From: Cornus controversa
Taxonomy: Eukaryota; Streptophyta; Magnoliopsida; Cornales; Cornaceae
Reading direction: 5' to 3'
Assembly (NCBI GenBank): GCA_026545225.1
Contig: CM048849.1
Location: forward strand, 52,150,836-52,214,835
Length of the DNA: 64,000 nucleotides
Of this stretch, positions 24,701 through 38,925 are shown piece after piece. Every line of letters begins with the position of its first letter. The first letter of the stretch is position 1. The position numbers and the translations under genes are program-made. The notes beneath the pieces are model-generated. The model was not told where the DNA came from, did no database searches, and worked only from the letters and a program-made list of their open reading frames with translations.

Positions 24701-27700
24701 TAATTAAATTCAGTTGATTAATCTTGTCAAAAAATGAAAAAATGGTGATGTATATATCATTTAACCAGTCTAAATAGGTTCCTGTAAAGAATCTGTGCGA
24801 GTGATTACTGATGGTGACGTTTTGCATAGCTGAATTCGAAATAGTCAATTTTTGAAATAGTTGAAACCAGTAAGGTGCTTCTATATTCATCATCCTCAAT
24901 AAATTTTCATCAACTGGTTTATTAGGTTCAGAATTTCAGGTACAAGTACAACTGGGAGTAAAGAAGTGGTTTCTTTGATGTTCATCTTTCTGTCTTCTTC
25001 AGGGGATTTAATACCAGACCTCTATCTCTGCAATTCTAGAAACTGCTCCTGATTTTAGTCCAGAGAATTTTGTGGATACAGGGGATTGAAACCACCACTC
25101 AGATAACTTCCATAATTTGTTTATTTGATTGATTATTTGGAACTTGGACACATGTTAAGGGTGGGTTGAATTAGGATGGAGGAGCATTATGGATGTTTTC
25201 TATGTCAGATTGTTAGCTGCGCAATTGCCATTTCTCTTGGGAAAAAGGTAAAGCCACGATGGTCTGGGAGGAGAGAGTTGATAGTACCAGAGGCTCAGTT
25301 CTGCTAAAAGAAATAAGCCTCAGGGGTGGAGTGTGGACCCAAAATTTGACATCATGTAGTTTGATTGGTGGATAGTTTTCTCCCTCATTGCACAAGGTTG
25401 CATGAGCATGGTAACCTTGTACTTTATTACTGCATTTGGTCAGTTCTCTTGGGTATTGGTGCATTTGCTTTCAGTTTGGAAGATTTTGATGTCAAAACTG
25501 TGGGATTGGTGATTGGTAGTACAACTCAACCTAGAAAAGCTGTCTTTTCCGACTACCAGTGTGCTCAGTTGAAAAGATCCTATCTTGCCATTCAGCTCTA
25601 TCTTGTCGCTACATTATATGAAATCAAAGTTATCATGTTTCCCTTGCTGTATGACAAATGTTTTTTATGGCCTGCCTTTGATTTTGTGGTGCCTTTGAAT
25701 TGAATCAATCACGTTTTTCTCTATTCCACTTCCAGATTTACAATTTTCTTTATTATTGCTTCACTTCTTTCTTCAGCCCTTTGTTGAATCTCGTCTCCCT
25801 TATTCCCCTTGCTCCACTATGCATCCATCACCAATAAAATTTCTATTATTATTTTCCTTCCCTGATGTATATTTTCTGCAGTATAGTATGTTGTTTCATC
25901 TTGGATGTGCAACAATCTTTTAAAGGGCAGCACTAACTCGATCATCTCCTATGCTAGCATTGAGAGAAAAATGAGATTTTACTTGGGAAAGTCTCAAAAG
26001 CCCTAGTGCTTTAGTGACACCAGTTTTAATGATGACCATATAGGGATGGCAATGCGGCTTTTTAGTTCAGTGTCATGGCTTGAGATGCTCCTACTGAGAC
26101 AGTTCTGGGTGACCATTAATTGGACAAGTCTTAGGTTGGAGAAGATCATAACCTGATTTGGGCTTGGTTTAGTACTGTTTCCATGGTATCAAGCTGCAAA
26201 CCTGCCCCAGTACTAGCTATTATTGAGAACCCTGGCCTCCTTTTATATTTTTGGCTACGTCATTTCGATGGTTAAAAGAAAAGAGTAAATCAGAGGTGGT
26301 TTGAATTCGTGTTCCTTCACTGCTTGGCGACCATGCCAGAGGGTCTTGTTCATTGACTTTCCGACCACTAGTTTTCTTAGTGGAGGTTCTGGAGTTCATT
26401 ATCAGGAATAGTTTGTATTTGTTATGAAGTGTTATTTTCAAATTAAGAAGAGCTGCGCCACTGAAGATAATTACAATCTACCATTTCATATCCAAGATCG
26501 AGATCGAGATATCATCAATTGTCATAATTCTTCTCTGTGCGTGATTGAAGGCTCGTCTATGATCATGTTGGAAATCATTGTAATGATCACTTTATTTTAT
26601 TTTTTTCTTTTCATATCGTGAGTTGTTTGATAGTATTGATTTATTCTCAAGTTTAGTATCACTTTTATATGTGACGGACCTACCTGCCCCACTTAGGGTT
26701 TGTAATGGGGTCTGGATTAATTAACTAGCATTAGTCGGTTATCTGATGGGTTCCCTTTCCCGACCTGTCCTACAATCAGTCACTGCATGTAATCCTAATA
26801 AATTCTATTGTTCAGCATTATTCTGTTACTACTAAAACTTGTATATGTTTCTTACCAACTTATATAGTAATATCAGCCATTGGGGAGGATAAATTGACTT
26901 GCTGTGTTCTGTTATTTGACATGGAGTATGGTTGGACCTGATTTCTCCATTCCTAATTGTGTATGTTAATGAGACAGGTTAAGCAGTGTTGAAGAGTTAG
27001 CTAGGGCCACCATGAAGAAATTAACTCAGGGTATGGCTGAGCACAACAAATCAATGGCTACTGCAAAATCTGATGAAGCAAAGGCTAGCATTGTGAGTTC
27101 ACTCTGGAGATCTTGTATAGTCTCTTGACAAGCTATTCTCCTAGCATCTATCTGACGCACAATCTATGTAATCTGCAGAAAACTCAAAAGCAGAATACTA
27201 CTACTGGACTGCGAACCTGCAATAACATTTTGGCAATGACACAGGTGTGGGAATGAAACTCCTATGGCTTATTAGAACATGTGCATGTTCTCAAACTGAT
27301 CTTTTCTACAATTTTTAATATTGCAGCCATTGCATTCAAAATCTCCTTCTTTCATTGGAGATAAGAGAATCAACCTATCTTGGAAAGAAGCAGTGAAACC
27401 TTCTGCGCCTTCAACTGCTACTGCTGCTGGGTATGTTAATAGACTGCCTATTTTCATTAGTTTTTTCCCTATTCTGCTCTAGACCCACCACATATGTTAT
27501 CTTAATATTTGGGATAGTTTTTAGTGACGGGAGTATTGCTTGAAAGTAATATTTTCACACAAGAGTGTTGGTAAATAAATATAAGTGTTTACCTAGTTTT
27601 GTTCCTGCTAAAGTGGGGAGTTGTCTGTGGCAGATATTAGGATACACACCTACTGTTTGATGTTATTTGCATAAAGTGGCTGTGTATAACTTCATAGCGA

Positions 27701-28052
27701 ATCTTTTATTTAAACAAGTCCTTTCACAAATTCATTCATCCATCAAATGTACATGAAGCTTCTTGGAAACAGATCCATCCTTATTTCTATATTAACATTT
27801 TTGTTTTTATTTTCTCACTGCAGCGGGAAACGTCCTGCGAGTGCTGCTAACGGTTCAGGCAATAATGCATCAAAAAAGGGTCGTGGAGCCAGTGGTCTGC
27901 AAAACCAGCTTGTTAATAGGGCATTTGAAGGTCTATCATACGGAGGAAGAGGTGTTACTGGGGGCAGGGGCAGGGGCAGGGGAAGGGGCATGCGAGGCAG
28001 AGGCAGAGGCAGAGGGTGGGGTGGACGGGGGAGAGGGTGGGGCTATCAGTAG
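3776..28052 (+). CDS. API5: API5 (apoptosis inhibitor 5 / AAC-11) homologue, complete, 16 exons
   Basis: Exons: 3776-3862, 4006-4170, 7581-7680, 7767-7832, 13917-14014, 14101-14175, 14361-14510, 15959-16024, 16110-16175, 23210-23320, 23692-23781, 23870-23976, 26978-27092, 27179-27244, 27327-27430, 27824-28052. All junctions are GT-AG and in phase; the sum is 1695 nt, giving 564 aa plus TAG. Landmarks shared with animal API5 include AAQLIPRFFKFFP (about residue 47), the QADLDAQFN block ending exon 7, YVECLLYTFHHLAHK in exon 11, and INLSWKEAVKP near residue 475. The protein is an all-helical HEAT/ARM-type scaffold with a basic GKRP...KKGR segment (about 490-510) and an RG-rich tail (about 530-564) typical of RNA-associated nuclear proteins. 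In rice, API5 acts with DEAD-box helicases in tapetal programmed cell death. Introns 2, 4 and 9 (3.4, 6.1 and 7.0 kb) are swollen by transposons; intron 12 (23977-26977, 3.0 kb) shows nothing identifiable. Exons look undamaged, so the gene is probably functional. Confidence 0.93.
4988..6578. mobile_element. Non-autonomous hAT-type DNA transposon in API5 intron 2
   Basis: The 1591-bp element begins CACTGGCGGAGCCAG and ends CTGGCTCCGCCCCTG, which form imperfect terminal inverted repeats. It is flanked on both sides by the exact 8-bp duplication GGCTCCAG (4980-4987 and 6579-6586). Eight-base target duplications and CAGGGGCGGAGCCAG-like ends are typical of hAT elements. Runs of C (CCCCCCC) sit just inside each end. 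No transposase frame is present, so it must have moved in trans. Its interior is AT-rich with an (AT)n run near 5440-5464. Confidence 0.85.
6721..6810. repeat. 40-bp tandem duplication in API5 intron 2
   Basis: Two near-identical 40-bp units (core TTTTACCCACAAAAAGGTAG at 6741 and 6781) follow directly on one another, with a partial third unit at the left. It is non-coding and has no evident function. Confidence 0.8.
9454..12650 (-). mobile_element. RTE-clade LINE, degenerate, antisense in API5 intron 4
   Basis: Read on the minus strand, the element has an endonuclease domain near 12640-12350 (a RATWNVGT-like start and ICLQETKWKGEKARELGEGY), a mid region at 11863-11690, and a reverse transcriptase at 10412-10026. 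The RT shows LHQGSVLSPYLFAIILDE and WCMTFANDIVLLDT; the family's FADD catalytic motif reads FAND here. A C-terminal part at 9715-9524 contains GKRKRGQPKIT. The 3' end is a short ATC/GAT microsatellite (about 9454-9470), characteristic of RTE elements. Frameshifts and stops make it inactive. A solo LTR interrupts it at 11305-11676. The 5' end may extend to about 12770. Confidence 0.85.
11305..11676. mobile_element. Solo LTR nested in the RTE LINE
   Basis: This 372-bp unit begins TGTTATGTTGTGG and ends TTTTTCACAACA (TG...CA ends with TGTTGTG/CACAACA inverted repeats). It is flanked by the perfect 5-bp target duplication ACCAC (11300-11304 and 11677-11681). Internally it has CTATATAAGGGCATC (TATA-like), a GA repeat and GCTAGGGTTTGGGG, all in line with an LTR promoter and leader on the plus strand. 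No internal retrotransposon sequence remains, so LTR-LTR recombination probably removed it. Confidence 0.85.
16992..17390 (+). repeat. 5' LTR
   Basis: It is 399 bp long with TGATGTAGG...CCCGCATCA ends and has the same sequence as 21727-22125. A TATA-like CTATTTATAT at 17201-17210 and a CT-rich stretch (17270-17345) resemble an LTR promoter and leader. Confidence 0.95.
17393..17404 (+). promoter_or_regulatory. Primer-binding site (initiator tRNA-Met)
   Basis: TGGTATCAGAGC starts two bases after the 5' LTR and is complementary to the 3' end of plant initiator tRNA-Met, the usual minus-strand primer of many plant LTR retrotransposons. Confidence 0.92.
17498..17838 (+). repeat. 113-bp tandem repeat in the retrotransposon leader
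   Basis: Three copies of a 113-bp unit start at 17498, 17611 and about 17724, each containing CTACTGTTCATC, CCTAGCAGCCGCC and CACATCATATTCCTCACACC. They lie in the untranslated leader. Tandem leader repeats are common in plant LTR elements. Confidence 0.88.
19724..21808 (+). CDS. Chimeric retrotransposon ORF: captured PDS5 N-terminal fragment fused to integrase remnant
   Basis: A 694-codon open frame. Residues 1-50 are unrecognised. Residues of about 54-300 match the N-terminal HEAT-repeat region of plant PDS5, the regulatory cohesin subunit: LPSSIHELLSLLDELE, LIIEMFEHFLKGIR, VFSSMEKIMTLVLEES, ISVELLHLLL and LGEKVLNNCATILKP. Plant PDS5 genes have several introns here, but this copy has none, which points to capture through RNA. 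Residues 371-570 resemble Ty3/gypsy integrase after the catalytic core (FWKTLW, PQTN..IEIVNQGLGKLV, WDLFLPIMEFAY, YAHNRNHECFEGDFV). The frame continues into the 3' LTR and stops at 21808. The frame is undamaged, but function is unknown. It cannot drive transposition by itself because RT and the integrase catalytic core are missing. Confidence 0.85.
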   Translation: MTLEDNIIFCPQWLCSKSSKTKIVERRPSFLSHENQTDWCEDEREIKRVVEREVVQQFLKIRNRLLMLPSSIHELLSLLDELELLLCEVGQDPSTLIQNAISQAIEVLLVNDLFRHSNIDVRISVVCCLNEILRIVAPNEPFSDEQLNEIFLLTVMSFERLSYISDRCYRKAISMLHTVAKVKSCLVMLDLDCNELIIEMFEHFLKGIRYFHSDSVFSSMEKIMTLVLEESDYISVELLHLLLTSVKKESQTISPQSFKLGEKVLNNCATILKPCLLKVMQSMGLLFTDFAEVVTSICPLEKEYFGSSHISDRVSCEEIGQCAPQSVVALDDCNIDHVDYILVEANGSVVTHYESSTSIVSNKDVKYNSSFWKTLWTLLGTNLNFPFASYPQTNREIEIVNQGLGKLVSYLVRLHLDTWDLFLPIMEFAYTSLTNQCIGSCSFEIICHSLPCQSIDYNHPPPYMYLLEFLDSFVQLVHDFHADMRYEIVLSNKNYELATYAHNRNHECFEGDFVIICALPHPYLKNSFHIKQGHIVKLFHINHKSGPNAYFFDWSLDLSTNSIFDVEYLMPNRGTFEAPVLLSCVRTGGAIFFSTSALVLPFYQPWFLDRVEDVLDHQSDLLWLLWKYYPSSNFTWSTNEFCHVDSRFFEQHYPLHSSEKSSSQSGRIDVGRDMSRMHELHVLRLYFWKRGKDR
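21727..22125 (+). repeat. 3' LTR
   Basis: 399 bp, the same as the 5' LTR as far as reading by eye shows. It is followed directly by the CCAAG target duplication. The chimeric ORF ends 82 bases inside it. Confidence 0.95.
22580..22975 (-). mobile_element. RTE-clade LINE, 3'-terminal fragment in API5 intron 9
   Basis: The minus strand codes for an RTE C-terminal segment: LRWMIGVTRKDRISN, LGWHGHIHRRP, RQRERPKLTWIEMI and a terminal IHVANPIHMGLRQ. It ends in an ATC microsatellite (about 22584-22603). It is the same family as the longer copy at 9454-12650; here only the 3' end inserted, the usual result of incomplete reverse transcription. Confidence 0.82.
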
Positions 28053-29837
28053 ATGAATAGTCAAAATTTCTAAGAGTGGTGGACAAGATTAATAATAATT
28101 ATAAAAGTCAATGCATATTTTCATGATCTCTACTGTTACAAATTTTGATTGAGGAAGCGATGAGTTTTAGATTGTAAACTGACACTACTCTTGATCAGAT
28201 TATTCTGGAGCTTGTCTAACACTAGCTTGGAGCTGAAGTGTCTGCATTCCAAATAATTTAGTCAGATGAAGCGACCATCTTCTGCAGATTCTTTCTTGAC
28301 CATCTTTTGAAAATCTTTGCATGTTTGTGGCATTTGTTTTATTGAAGGTTTATTTGGATCTGGTTTGTTTGGTAGAAAATGAGTTGCGAGGAAACTTTTG
28401 TTAGCGCTATATAATCTTTTTGCGGTAATGTGATATAAATATAAATATATTTTTGTGTAATGGAGAAAAGGGTAAATGCAAAAATGGCTTTATGAGATAA
28501 CAACTGCTTAAGCGCGAGTAGTTTCACAAGTTTGAGTAATGCAGATTGACAAAACACGAGTCATCGGTTGGAGAGTTGCTTCTCTTCGTTCATTGAAATT
28601 GCGTCTTTGGTGGTTGCTTAAAGCTATTAATTTGAAACTGTTAGATTTATTTATTTTTCTTGTTGTTGGGTGAGGAAAAGGAAAAAGCTTACACAAAGGA
28701 TTATTATTTGGTTATTGATTTTATTTTAATGTGAGTGGAGTGGTGGGTCACATCACATAATGTTATAGTGATGTCATGTGGTTGAACCTACCACTCCAAT
28801 TACATAAAATTATTCTCGACTTCATCCGATTCAGACTCTCTATCATTAATCATAGATTAAATTTAGAACAAGAGCGTATGAGCTTCAAACAAAGATTGAG
28901 AGAAAAATGGTTGTTTGGATGCGGTAGGAGTTTGTTTCGAATTTGTATAGTTAAAAAGGTATTGGCAGATTTTACTTTCATATAGTATCTTTCTTTCTAA
29001 CCTGTGACACCCAATCTGTGCATCATTTTCTGCATCAATTAACTGTTGAATTGCCTAGACAACTAAGAGTCCATTAGTACCATAAATAGATCACGCACTT
29101 GCATCAATTGTAATTATAAGTATGCCATTGAGAATTCAACTCCAAAACTTGCCTGTGAGAAGACATTCAGTGCCATGTGAGAAGATATTGGGTGCGATCG
29201 ACGTACGATGCACCAGGTGCATCACAATTTTACGTGCACAGTACGTGTGTTGTACGCACATGCAAAACTGTGATTGTGTGACGCATTGTGTGCGGGACGC
29301 ACTTAATATTTATTCTTGCTATGTTAACAATTAACTATCCTTATTCAACTCGATATCGTTTTACATATTTTTTCTTGACAGAAGTCATAATTTCAATATG
29401 CTACGGAATGTGACCCTAAAACCACCATATGTAAAGTTCTTGTGTTTTATTTGTCATGTTTACCCCCCTCCTTTGGTTATACTTCCAGTAACTTTTTGCA
29501 CACCTATCAACCTCTGATTTTTTACACAACTTTAATTTGTGGCAATTGTGCCACTAACCCTTATAATTAAGCACTTGGATCTTGCACAACAAAAAGTCAA
29601 AAACCAAACACGAATCTGAATAATACAATTAGTATTGTAAGGTGATCGTGAGACTTGCCGTGTGCCAAGAAAAGCAAAGAGAACTGAACCGAAGTGTGGT
29701 ACTAATTAAGTTGATAGTTGCACACATTCTTGATTTGATCAATGCTAACCTCAAGAACCAAATTATGGACAGGACATTTGAGTAAATTAACCAGTTATTC
29801 TCTGATTCTTCTTTTCTTTTTCTATTTTCATAGCTAG
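28053..29837. other. Convergent intergenic region between API5 and GLR-A
   Basis: API5 and GLR-A converge here, so this 1.8 kb should contain both 3' UTRs. I see no gene. A GC-richer patch at 29190-29300 contains nested short palindromes such as GATGCACCAGGTGCATC and may be a decayed MITE. Confidence 0.5.
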
Positions 29838-33883
<4,046 letters not shown>

Positions 33884-34013
33884 TTGGAAACGGGAATGAA
33901 TCTTTTGATTTAGCAACAATTTCACAATCTTCAGAGAGAGAGAGAGAGAGGGTGAGCGATCTCATTTGGAAACACAATTTCACAATCTTCACAGAGAGAG
34001 GGAGAGAGATCTT

Positions 34014-34325
34014 GTTCCAGGCGCCTATATGTTGACTTTTCTGATTCTCGGATATTTCTTCTTAACCTTCACGGATATTTCCTCGATATTTCCTCTTAAT
34101 ATATACATGGGTCTCTCTCTCTCTCTCTATATGAAGTGATTGGGAGCCGTTGATAGCGAAAGACATTTTGGTTCCAGGCGCCTATATGTTGACTTTTCTG
34201 ATTCTCAGATATTTCTTCTTAACCTTCACGGATATTTCCTCGATATTTCCTCTTAATATATACATGGGTCTCTCTCTCTCTATATGAAGTGATTGGGAGC
34301 CGTTGATAGCGAAAGACATTTTGAA
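34014..34325. repeat. 157-bp tandem duplication upstream of GLR-A
   Basis: Two copies, starting at 34014 and 34171, share GTTCCAGGCGCCTATATG, GATATTTCCTCGATATTTCC and GATTGGGAGCCGTTGATAGC. They differ mainly in the length of an internal CT run. They lie within 450 bp of the GLR-A start codon, so they may be part of its promoter. Confidence 0.85.
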
Positions 34326-35873
34326 CCGTCAGATTCAAGTTTAAATGTAATATAGATGTATATATATATATGTCCGTTTTTTTTTTCTTTTTGTTTTAAG
34401 TAATGTTTATTATTGTTATTTTACAATATTAGCATTTAATAAGAATAAAAATAAATAATATTTTATTTATTGTAAAGTATGTCATTTTCTTGAGAGTAAA
34501 GTATGTCATTTTCGTACAGTGTGAGTTGCTTTTCATCCTCCCCAATCGTTGGTATATGAATAAATCATTTCTCGCACCATCTACACAATTAAAACATACA
34601 ATTATCATTACTTAAAAAATTAAACTCCACTTTCTCTCTTCAAATTTCATTTTCTATCTTCACATACTTTTATCTCTATCTCCATAACTCAATTCTCTTT
34701 ATAACTCATTTTCCCTCTTCCAATCCAAACTCTTTTTCAACTCAATTCTCTCTAAATCTCTAACCTGTGAATCAAATTCTCTGTTTCTCTAATTTCACCG
34801 TGTTCCATAGACATATTTGGTGTGATGAAACAAACAACATTTAATTGAACACGCCAATTTAACAATTCTCAATACTAGGCCAATAGATAACAATGCTTGC
34901 TTCAATAATAATCTCTCTCTCTCTCTCTCTAAAATACTTTAACCATTTAATTTCTCCATTCCCGTCTCTCAACCTCATAAATGAAAACACAATGACTTGA
35001 GAAATTAATCCACGACTTCAATCGACACAAAACAAAGGTGGCTTAATGGCCTTTATCGATACAAAACGTACGGTTTTAGCCATATGTGGACTTTTGTGTT
35101 TTATCCATTATACCAAATCATGCTAGGGTTTTTGGGTCGCTAAGCAACACTGAGGAAAGAGATGACCGTTTTGGATGGGATATGTAATGCTTGGTGTTCT
35201 ATACTTGGAATTAAAAAGTATTCTGGTCAATAAATTGGTATCTTGCTCTTAATAGTCAAGGTTCACTTGGTGCTTTTCTGTATACGATGGCATGTGTATG
35301 AATAAATCTTATGAGGGGAGCAATTTCAAACCAAAAGAAATCAAATTGATCGATAGTGAGATTAAAACTGAAATAATTTCGTAACAAGACAAATTAAAAG
35401 ACAAATAATTAATGATATAGGATATCATCACACTATTGTATACGAGCATCATTGAGGGCATTGACTGATCAGTTTTCTTGTTTTTCTTTTAAGTTATTTT
35501 ACAATATTAGTGTTTAATAAGAATAAAAATATTGGTAAGTTTCTTAAAATAAGGGTGAAAAAGTCTAGTTTAATTATCATAAGTGTACACACAAATTTCG
35601 TGTCCGAAAATCTAGGAACGAAAATAAGTAACAAACAGTAAATTTTATTAATTCAAGAAAAAGGGGTACAATTCTCTGTGGTCGATTCTTTTACAACAAA
35701 GAATCTTCCTCTGATTTAATCTCCTTGATATTCGGTACAAGGGCTTCGAAAGCTTGTTCTTGAACCGGTAGTGATGAGCTTTCTTCAAATCTTCAAGATT
35801 GAGGAAAGGCTTGACGGGATTTTCGATCGAGTGCCGATAGAGCTTGATCCCGAACGATGGATTGAAAATCTTC

Positions 35874-36230
35874 GAAGAAGAACGGCACTTGTGTGGCGTG
35901 CTTGTTGTTCTTCGTCTTCAGATTCTTCGATGGTTGAAGGTCTTAGAAAAACAACGGCACTTGTGTGGCGTGCTTATTGTTCTTCGTCTTCAGATTCTTT
36001 GATGGTTGAAGGTCTTAGAAGAAGAACGACACTTGTGTGGCGTGCTTGTTGTTCTTCGTCTTCAGATTCTTCGATGGTTGAAGGTCTTAGATGAAGAACG
36101 ATACTTGTGTGGCGTGCTTGTTGTTTTTTTTTCTTCAGATTATTCAAGAATTTAAAGTCTTTGAGGTAGAACGGCACTCGTGTGGCGTGCTTGATGTTCT
36201 TCGTCTTCAGAACTTCGAGTCTTCGTTGAG
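35874..36230. repeat. 72-bp minisatellite, about five copies
   Basis: CACTTGTGTGGCGTGCTTG recurs at 35886, 35958, 36030, about 36102 and about 36175, a period of 72-73 bp. On the plus strand the first copies stay open as a 24-residue repeat (TALVWRACCSSSSDSSMVEG). A TATA-like CCTATAAATACAAGG lies on the minus strand near 36330-36345. The block resembles LTR-type leader or promoter DNA of a retrotransposon, but I could not find LTR ends. Confidence 0.75.
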
Positions 36231-38534
36231 GCAGAGGTTCGGTAGAGCTTTTGTGTTCTGTTGAACTCTTTGTGTCTGTCTTCGTCTGTCTGTCTCCTTT
36301 GTCCTCTTCTGAATGTGTAGGGTGACCTTGTATTTATAGGCAAAAATGGTGGAGGTTTAATTTGGTAACTCCCCATTAATTGTGCCAACTTCCATAAAAA
36401 GAGATTTTGTCTCCTTTTATATGGAAATAAATTAAATTTAAATTTGAATTATCACACATGTTTTTTAAAAGCCTGAACCTTCACGATTTTGACACGTGTC
36501 TGTTGCTAGGACCCACATTCGTAGACTTAAATTGATCAAAAGTGTTTGACTTATTGACCAATCGAACGGTGATTAATCCATCATAAAATTTATGCATCTA
36601 CAATAAGATTAAAATTAAAAGTGAGTAGACTGCCCTTACTCACCAGAGCTTACAGAATGTCCAAAAAACATCCCTGCAGTTTAGTATGCTCATATAACCC
36701 ACACTAATTGTCTCCGATGAGCAAATACCCCTTGACGCCGGACATAATTGTGATTATTTTGTAGGCTAGTGTCAACAGGTAATTCACAGGGAAGAACACA
36801 AGAGAATATTCCAAAACACAGAGAAAATCCTCTAGTATTCAATTCAATATTATCAAAATCAAAGTCACTTCAATATCAGCCCACAAATCGGGCTATATAG
36901 CTAAAAAAAATGTCATTATAGGAATTTTACCAAAAATAACAAAATCCCAATAATCATGCCAAAAGGAAATACGTAATAAAAGAAGTACTCTACTAAAAAT
37001 CTGGCCCAAATCGGATTCAGAATCACTTCCTAAACGACAAAAGAAATATTACCATAAATGGAAAAAAATAACTAAAAATGGGGATTTGAAAGGGAAAATA
37101 GTGGATTTTGACATCGAAAACGACATGCATCGAGCGTAGCTGGGTGGCCACGACGTGCGCGCCAAATAGAGCTTACCGAGTTGTGGTCATAATAGCGATT
37201 CTGATACCTGTAGCCAAAGTTATGGCCAAAATATCGAAACGTACCCAAAACTGCTCCAATTAGGAAAAAGATCACGATTTTCTGCAATCTTTGGGCTGAT
37301 CTGCCAACTCATAGTAACTCAGCGCCATCAACGTGCTATCTGACAACTCACCATCCTCTGACTCGGATCCTTCTGCATCACCCCTCACCCCTCGAGCTAA
37401 TTTTTGTTCCAAAATAACCGTTGACTGTCATTTATAACTTTTTTTTTTTAAATTTCAAAATTACCCTTTCCATTTACCTTATAAACTGCAAAAAAATCCC
37501 TCACTATATAGAAAATGTGCAAATAGTTCCCTGTTGTTCGAAAAATCTCTTGTCCATTTTGGACATTTTACATCTTCTGTTTTTTTTTCTTTTTTTTTTT
37601 AATACTGTAAGGGTATTTTTGTCATTTCTAATTCCGATACCTATAAATTGACGATTTGTCCTTATTTACACAATTTGAAAACTGTAGGGGTTAATTGAAC
37701 ATCAAGGGGTATTTACACATTGTCTATATAGCGAGGGGTTTTTTGCACTTAATCATTTTTTTGTTCATGTCAAAAAATATAATTTATTAAATAGAAATAA
37801 ATTTTTTTTGGGTCTTTTTTTTTCAGTTCCTATAAAACGAGATAATTTATTCAAGAAAGATAACATTTTTTTTTTAGGTTTCGTCGAAAGAGAATTTATT
37901 CAAGGGTTAAATTCACCGACCAAACTACACTCGGAGAGCTGTTTGACGTTTATTTCTTTCGCCAAATAGGGTAAAATACACTGACCTCCCTTGAGCTAGG
38001 TTTGCCTGTAAAAAAATATAACTTTTTGGATAATTTTAAAGAAATCAAAAACATTAAGATTGGAGACAAATAGTAGGATATCTGAAAAAGTAATTATGTA
38101 ATTTAAAAAATATAATAATTCACTTGTAAAGTTAAAGTTAAAAGTGTCATTTCTTTTAATATGAGAGTATAAACGTAGAAAAAGAGAGTGCAATTATCGC
38201 CTCCCATATATAGATATATATATGTATATATATTTTTAATATAATAATATATAAATGTATATTGCGTAATCGTGTCCTATTTTATTTATTAATTTTTCAT
38301 ATTGTCGTGTTAACATTCGCATATGTAATGGAGCAGAAAATTTTAGTTTAATTTATAAACTTCATCAAACATAAAAATGCACTAAAAAAAAGAATAAATA
38401 AAATAAAGGTACATAAAAGTATTATATATAAAAGATCGAATCAGTATGAAACATAGAATTATCTGGGTGTATATAGTTAGATCAAAGGTTAGCTAAATGA
38501 TGGAACTAGCTGGAGGTTGGGGATGAATTAATAC

Positions 38535-38925
38535 CTTGTTAGGTATACAATTGACTCGAACATTGTAGGTGTCATTTTTTATTTTTTATTTTTTTGGGCA
38601 TGGCAAGCTTGTCGCCTAGGAGAGGCTCGAACCTGAACCTTTCTTATGGAAAGGCCAGGAGGTGCCACGAAGGCCGGTGGTAGGTGTCATTGAACTGTAC
38701 AAACTTGTGGTGTAGATAATAAATGGGACTAAAAGTTTTAACCATCTCCTCAAATACACGGATACAAAAACCACTGTAAATCTCTCATGATCTGGGTTCT
38801 TGGTGGATTGTCCAATCGTCACAAACTGGTCAGAGAAAGTGCAACATGGAACTCCAATTATCAATGGTTTTTCAACAGTAGGCATTGTCCATCCTTCACC
38901 ATTAACATATATGATTCCAATCAGG
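38535..38925 (-). pseudogene. GLR pseudogene: single S1 exon fragment
   Basis: The minus strand codes GEGWTMPTVEKPLIIGVP, then DQFV, then (after a one-base frameshift) YSGFCIRVFEEMVKT and YYLHHKFVQFNDTY. This is the counterpart of GLR-A exon 1 after its signal peptide. The exon still ends at a good donor (AAG|GTATTA, 38535). It is broken by the frameshift near 38780 and by a SINE at 38577-38679. No other exons or signal peptide are present. DNA upstream changes abruptly near 38930 at a CAGGGCGGGCCCGAG motif that may be another transposon end. Confidence 0.85.
38577..38679 (-). mobile_element. tRNA-type SINE inserted in the GLR pseudogene exon
   Basis: About 103 bp, flanked by a perfect 12-bp target duplication GTAGGTGTCATT (38565-38576 and 38680-38691). 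On the minus strand it has an A-box-like TGGCACCTCCTGG (38667-38655), a good pol III B box GTTCGAGCC (38632-38624) and an A-rich tail. Removing it restores the exon colinearity with GLR-A. Its shortness is unusual, but both promoter boxes appear present. Confidence 0.85.

Noticed and set aside
29160-29310. Palindrome-rich GTACG/GTGCATC segment
   Set aside because: Short palindromes are present, but no outer inverted repeat or flanking duplication was convincing.
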